9,923 bases of DNA from Bacteroidales bacterium (lineage in GTDB: Bacteria; Bacteroidota; Bacteroidia; Bacteroidales; SMBSF39): contig JAIOSH010000133.1 in NCBI GenBank assembly GCA_021107685.1, positions 1-9,923 on the forward strand, given 5' to 3'. The notes under the pieces were generated by a model. The model made no database searches. It saw only the letters and a list, made by a program, of their open reading frames with translations, and was not told the DNA's origin. This document shows positions 7,634 through 9,923 of the stretch, piece after piece. Both the position numbers and the translations under genes were made by a program. The first letter of the stretch is position 1. Each line of letters begins with the position of its first letter.

Positions 7634-7654
7634 TAATGAAATAGTTATATTTTC

Positions 7655-8194
7655 TTATAAATGATATAAAACCCCAAAAGTAAAAACAGCCTGATCATAA
7701 TTACTTACAACATATTTTATTTCACCAAACCCTATTAATGCTCCTGTAAAGCTATACGTAGCTCCTCCACCTATATTAAATCCGACTTCAGTTTCAGAAC
7801 TTTCAAAATCCCCACCATAAGCATAACCCATATAAGTATAAGTATCTTCTTCCCACTTTGATTTCCAATGTGTAATATTAAGACCGGCTAAACCATAAGC
7901 AGAGAATTTATCGCTTGATGTAAAGACATAATGACCATCAAAATTTAATTCCCACAAATGCCATTTCCATTCTGCTGTACCAATTGTTTCTTTTTTAGGA
8001 AAAAAGAATGTAAAATTCATTAAACCATGAATTTCTTCAGTTACTTCATATAACCCTCTAATATTAATTCCAAGGTTCTCTATTTCAGTGCCATAAGAAA
8101 AGCCGCCACCAAAAGCAATTTTTTCTTTAAAATCCTGTGCCGTTACTGAATTAATAAGTATTAATCCAAATGCAAATAATAAAATTTTTTTCAT
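7655..8194 (-). CDS. Small outer-membrane beta-barrel protein
   Basis: This predicted protein of 179 residues has a signal peptide (MKKILLFAFGLILINSVTA|Q, 1-19). The mature part of about 160 residues shows alternating strands with glycine and aromatic residues: IAFGGGFSYG, FSAYGLAGLNITHW, EVGFNIGGGATYSF, LIGFGEIKYVV and the closing strand AVFTFGVLYHL ending on leucine. This fits an 8-stranded OmpA/opacity-type barrel of the kind widespread in Bacteroidota. No ligand or enzymatic motif is seen, so the role (envelope structure or small porin) is inferred from fold only. The acidic and tyrosine-rich loop at about 114-133 (EEDTYTYMGYAYGGDFESSE) is probably exposed outside. The gene is a single transcription unit: a likely promoter lies 28 bp upstream, the previous gene's terminator lies upstream of that, and its own terminator is directly downstream. 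Confidence 0.85.
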   Translation of the reverse strand: MKKILLFAFGLILINSVTAQDFKEKIAFGGGFSYGTEIENLGINIRGLYEVTEEIHGLMNFTFFFPKKETIGTAEWKWHLWELNFDGHYVFTSSDKFSAYGLAGLNITHWKSKWEEDTYTYMGYAYGGDFESSETEVGFNIGGGATYSFTGALIGFGEIKYVVSNYDQAVFTFGVLYHL

Positions 8195-8221
8195 AATTTT
8201 TGATTATTAATTAATTTTTTG

Positions 8222-8229
8222 CAAATGTA
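8222..8229 (-). promoter_or_regulatory. Candidate -7 box for the 179-residue barrel gene
   Basis: The minus strand reads TACATTTG, matching TAnnTTTG, 28 bp upstream of ATG 8194, the same distance as in the transketolase gene. It lies between the upstream terminator and the start codon, where a promoter is needed. No clear -33 TTTG is visible. Confidence 0.5.
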
Positions 8230-8266
8230 TAAAAATGTTTTAAATAAATTACAGATTTAATATAAA

Positions 8267-8299
8267 ACAAAAAGACTACCTGTTTTCAGATAGTCTTTT
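8267..8299 (-). terminator. Rho-independent terminator after the 228-residue barrel gene
   Basis: The arms AAAAGACTA (8270-8278) and TAGTCTTTT (8291-8299) pair perfectly. An inner CTG/CAG step (8280-8282 with 8287-8289) closes a TTTT loop. On the minus strand the hairpin is followed by a T-rich tract. It sits 24 bp after the stop at 8323, in the correct orientation to end that gene. Confidence 0.85.
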
Positions 8300-8322
8300 A
8301 AAAATGATTCTATAAATTCAAA

Positions 8323-9009
8323 TTATTCAAAATAAAAAACAAGCCCCGCACTAATACTAATAGCACTTGTTTTAATATCATTATACTTATCATCAACATT
8401 TCCAAATTCACCAATTTTGTTTAAACCCAAATCATATCTTGCATCAATCATTATATCCATATTATCAGATATTGGAATTAAAGAACCAACACCTCCGATA
8501 AAACCAAAATCAAAACCTTTATATTCTTCTCTCCACTTTCTGTCATCAGTATCAGGATTGGCATCATGGTCACGTCCTTTTTCTCCATCTATAGTCATTC
8601 CAAATAAAGAAGATCCGTAAAGTCCAATATTACCATAGAATTTAAAGCTTTCTCCAAATGTTATTTTAACTAAAACAGGTAATGTTACATAAGTAAAGTT
8701 ATAATTAATGTCTTTTTTATCTCCTGATACAGGATCTGTTGTTTCAAATGTTGTGCCTTTAGTTTCTGCCATCAATTCTGCCTGAACAGAGAGCATTTTG
8801 CCAAAATCATTATAAATAACATCTTCAAAGCCATAATTACAAAATCCGCCAATATTAAAACCCATTAACATGCTATTATTTTTAACTTCAGGACCTGATA
8901 AATTAGCCATATTCAATCCTAACTTTGGTCCAGCCGAGATTTGTGCTGATGATACATAACTTATACTTATTAAAGCAATAATAATTACTGATAATTTTAA
9001 ATTTTTCAT
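8323..9009 (-). CDS. Outer-membrane beta-barrel protein, PorT-like family
   Basis: This predicted exported barrel has 228 residues. The signal peptide is MKNLKLSVIIIALISISYVSSA|Q (1-22). The mature start, QISAGPKLGLNMANLSG, is the classic opening strand of the PorT-like or 'outer membrane beta-barrel' family of Bacteroidota. Further strands are MLMGFNIGGFCNYGF, MLSVQAELMAETKGT, YNFTYVTLPVLVKITFG (the typical YLEIPLLLK-like strand), FKFYGNIGLYGSSLFG, FDFGFIGGVGSLI, MDIMIDARYDLGLNKIG and ISISAGLVFYFE with a terminal aromatic motif. A charged loop at about 142-164 (DGEKGRDHDANPDTDDRKWR) is Asp-rich and could bind a cation. Family members are usually uncharacterised; PorT itself serves type IX secretion, but this resemblance does not prove that role. 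It is transcribed alone and divergently from folK. Confidence 0.87.
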   Translation of the reverse strand: MKNLKLSVIIIALISISYVSSAQISAGPKLGLNMANLSGPEVKNNSMLMGFNIGGFCNYGFEDVIYNDFGKMLSVQAELMAETKGTTFETTDPVSGDKKDINYNFTYVTLPVLVKITFGESFKFYGNIGLYGSSLFGMTIDGEKGRDHDANPDTDDRKWREEYKGFDFGFIGGVGSLIPISDNMDIMIDARYDLGLNKIGEFGNVDDKYNDIKTSAISISAGLVFYFE

Positions 9010-9153
9010 GGTTCTTTTTTTTTAAATTAATAGTTTATTTTAAATAATAATTTATTTTTGAATTTTATAATAAAATTTTTATTGAATATTTATACATATT
9101 TTTTATTAATATGTTACAATTAATTTATTATTTTATTATTTATAATCTTATTG

Positions 9154-9161
9154 TAAATTTG
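9154..9161 (+). promoter_or_regulatory. Candidate -7 box for folK
   Basis: The plus strand reads TAAATTTG, matching TAnnTTTG. The distance to the folK start at 9318 is long, giving a leader of about 150 nt that would include the heptad repeat hairpin. No -33 element is evident, so this is a weak call. Confidence 0.25.
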
Positions 9162-9239
9162 GAGTCATTTTATTTATAGCTAATGAATAATGAGAATCAA
9201 AAGTTGGAATCAATATATTTTTTACATGTAATAATCAGG

Positions 9240-9284
9240 TACTTGGTACTTTGTTGCCCAGAACCCAGTGCCCAGTACCCAGTA
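9240..9284. repeat. Four CCCAGTR heptads forming an imperfect inverted repeat
   Basis: Four contiguous 7-bp units read CCCAGAA (9257-9263), CCCAGTG (9264-9270), CCCAGTA (9271-9277) and CCCAGTA (9278-9284). Upstream, TACTTGGTACT (9240-9250) pairs with AGTACCCAGTA (9274-9284) at 10 of 11 positions, so the block can fold into a stem with a 23-nt loop. It is the only GC-rich patch in the spacer and ends 33 bp before the folK start. Confidence 0.8.
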
Positions 9285-9317
9285 ATAATCATCAATAATT
9301 TTTAACCCTTGATTCAC

Positions 9318-9851
9318 ATGAATAATTTAATTTTACTTTTAGGAGGAAATCTTAATGACAGGTTTCTCATACTTGATAAAGCTAAAAGTCTTTTAGAGAA
9401 AAAAATAGGTAAAATAATTAAAGCATCATCAGTTTATGAGACCGAACCATGGGGATTTAACAATATAAATTTTTTCTTAAATCAGGTTGTTTTATTAAAA
9501 ACCAAATTAACTCCTCACTCGCTTCTTTCAGAAATTCTGGAAATTGAGCATTTTTTAGGCAGGTTACGAAATAATACTAATTATGAATCAAGAATAATTG
9601 ATATTGATATTTTATTCTATGATGATTTAATAATTAATGAAAATAATTTAACTGTCCCACATCCTTTATTACATAAAAGGAAATTCACTTTAATCCCATT
9701 AAAAGAGGTAGCAAAAAACTTTATTCATCCTGTTTTTAAAAAAACCATTTCTGAGTTATCAGATTCATGTAATGATAAACAAAGTGTAAAATTATATGAG
9801 TGTAACCAAAATTGCGTACAAAGAAAACAAAATCTAAAAGTAATAAAATAA
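9318..9851 (+). CDS. folK: 6-hydroxymethyl-7,8-dihydropterin pyrophosphokinase
   Basis: HPPK transfers pyrophosphate from ATP to 6-hydroxymethyl-dihydropterin, the step before dihydropteroate synthase in folate synthesis (cytosol). I use ATG 9318 (MNNLILLLGGNLNDR) instead of an in-frame TTG at 9309, since the family starts right at this first strand. The 177-residue chain keeps the known key residues at the same numbers as E. coli FolK: R82, R92, magnesium ligands D95 and D97 (RIIDIDILFYD), H115 (VPHP) and R121. Other family marks are SSVYETEPWGF and NQVV. The E. coli enzyme is about 159 residues; this one has a C-terminal tail of some 25-30 residues with three cysteines (C151, C162, C166) and basic residues, of unknown meaning. 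It is the only plus-strand gene and is divergent from the barrel gene. Confidence 0.96.
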   Translation: MNNLILLLGGNLNDRFLILDKAKSLLEKKIGKIIKASSVYETEPWGFNNINFFLNQVVLLKTKLTPHSLLSEILEIEHFLGRLRNNTNYESRIIDIDILFYDDLIINENNLTVPHPLLHKRKFTLIPLKEVAKNFIHPVFKKTISELSDSCNDKQSVKLYECNQNCVQRKQNLKVIK

Positions 9852-9923
9852 TTATTAACAAAAGGATGTTAAAAAATAATTTTAATCAGGAATAAATCTA
9901 AAACAAATTTAGTATTTCTTGCA
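9852..9923. other. AT-rich tail after folK, no gene seen
   Basis: These 72 bp hold only very short frames. The ATG at 9866 reaches a stop after nine codons. CTAAA and TTTAG arms near the end could form a weak stem, but there is no GC core and I do not call a terminator. Confidence 0.5.

Larger units (their letters stand above)
9010..9317. other. Divergent AT-rich intergenic spacer (308 bp)
   Basis: No open frame of useful length is seen. The segment 9010-9150 is almost entirely A and T with long T and A runs. It must hold the promoter of the barrel gene, although I find no good -7 match on the minus strand, and probably that of folK. The one GC-richer patch is the heptad repeat at 9257-9284. 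Confidence 0.7.

Noticed and set aside
9309..9317. TTG start for folK
   Set aside because: The ATG nine bases later begins the conserved first strand of HPPK and keeps E. coli residue numbering for R82, D95, D97, H115 and R121.
9010..9317. CRISPR or phage-type array in the repeat-bearing spacer
   Set aside because: The repeats are 7-bp contiguous units without spacers, and there are no cas or phage genes in the window.

Overview
This is an AT-rich window of about 30% G+C or less, almost certainly from a Bacteroidota genome. The evidence is a C-terminal type IX secretion (T9SS) sorting domain, many signal peptides ending in 'AQ', small outer-membrane beta-barrel proteins, A-rich leaders rather than Shine-Dalgarno sites, and candidate TAnnTTTG -7 boxes. 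I see no tRNA or rRNA gene, insertion sequence, CRISPR array or phage gene. Every gene except the last is on the minus strand.

Region 1 (1-5737, read right to left) looks like an envelope operon of three genes. First is an alkaline phosphatase lipoprotein with all catalytic residues visible (4569-5672). It is followed after 13 bp by a 1342-residue T9SS-exported protein with a CotH-type kinase domain and three lamin-tail domains (527-4555). After another 18 bp comes the 5' part of a secreted protein built of 24-residue leucine-rich-like repeats, which runs off the left edge (1-508). A kinase-like and a phosphatase domain sharing an operon for exported proteins is the most interesting point in the window.

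Region 2 (5830-7567) holds a class I SAM-dependent methyltransferase (5830-6558) and an N-terminal transketolase half (6737-7567). The C-terminal transketolase half, which often follows directly, is not in the window.

Region 3 (7655-9009) has two single-gene units for small outer-membrane beta-barrel proteins. Each is followed by a clear hairpin terminator. Likely -7 boxes lie 28 bp before the start codons of both the 179-residue barrel gene and the transketolase gene.

Region 4 (9010-9923) is a 308-bp AT-rich divergent spacer containing an unusual GC-richer island of four 7-bp repeats. It is followed by folK on the plus strand, for the folate-pathway pyrophosphokinase, and a short empty tail.

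Three start codons are placed downstream of the longest open frames: the phosphatase (lipoprotein signal), the transketolase (the longer frame starts inside the upstream gene's terminator) and folK (ATG instead of an upstream TTG).
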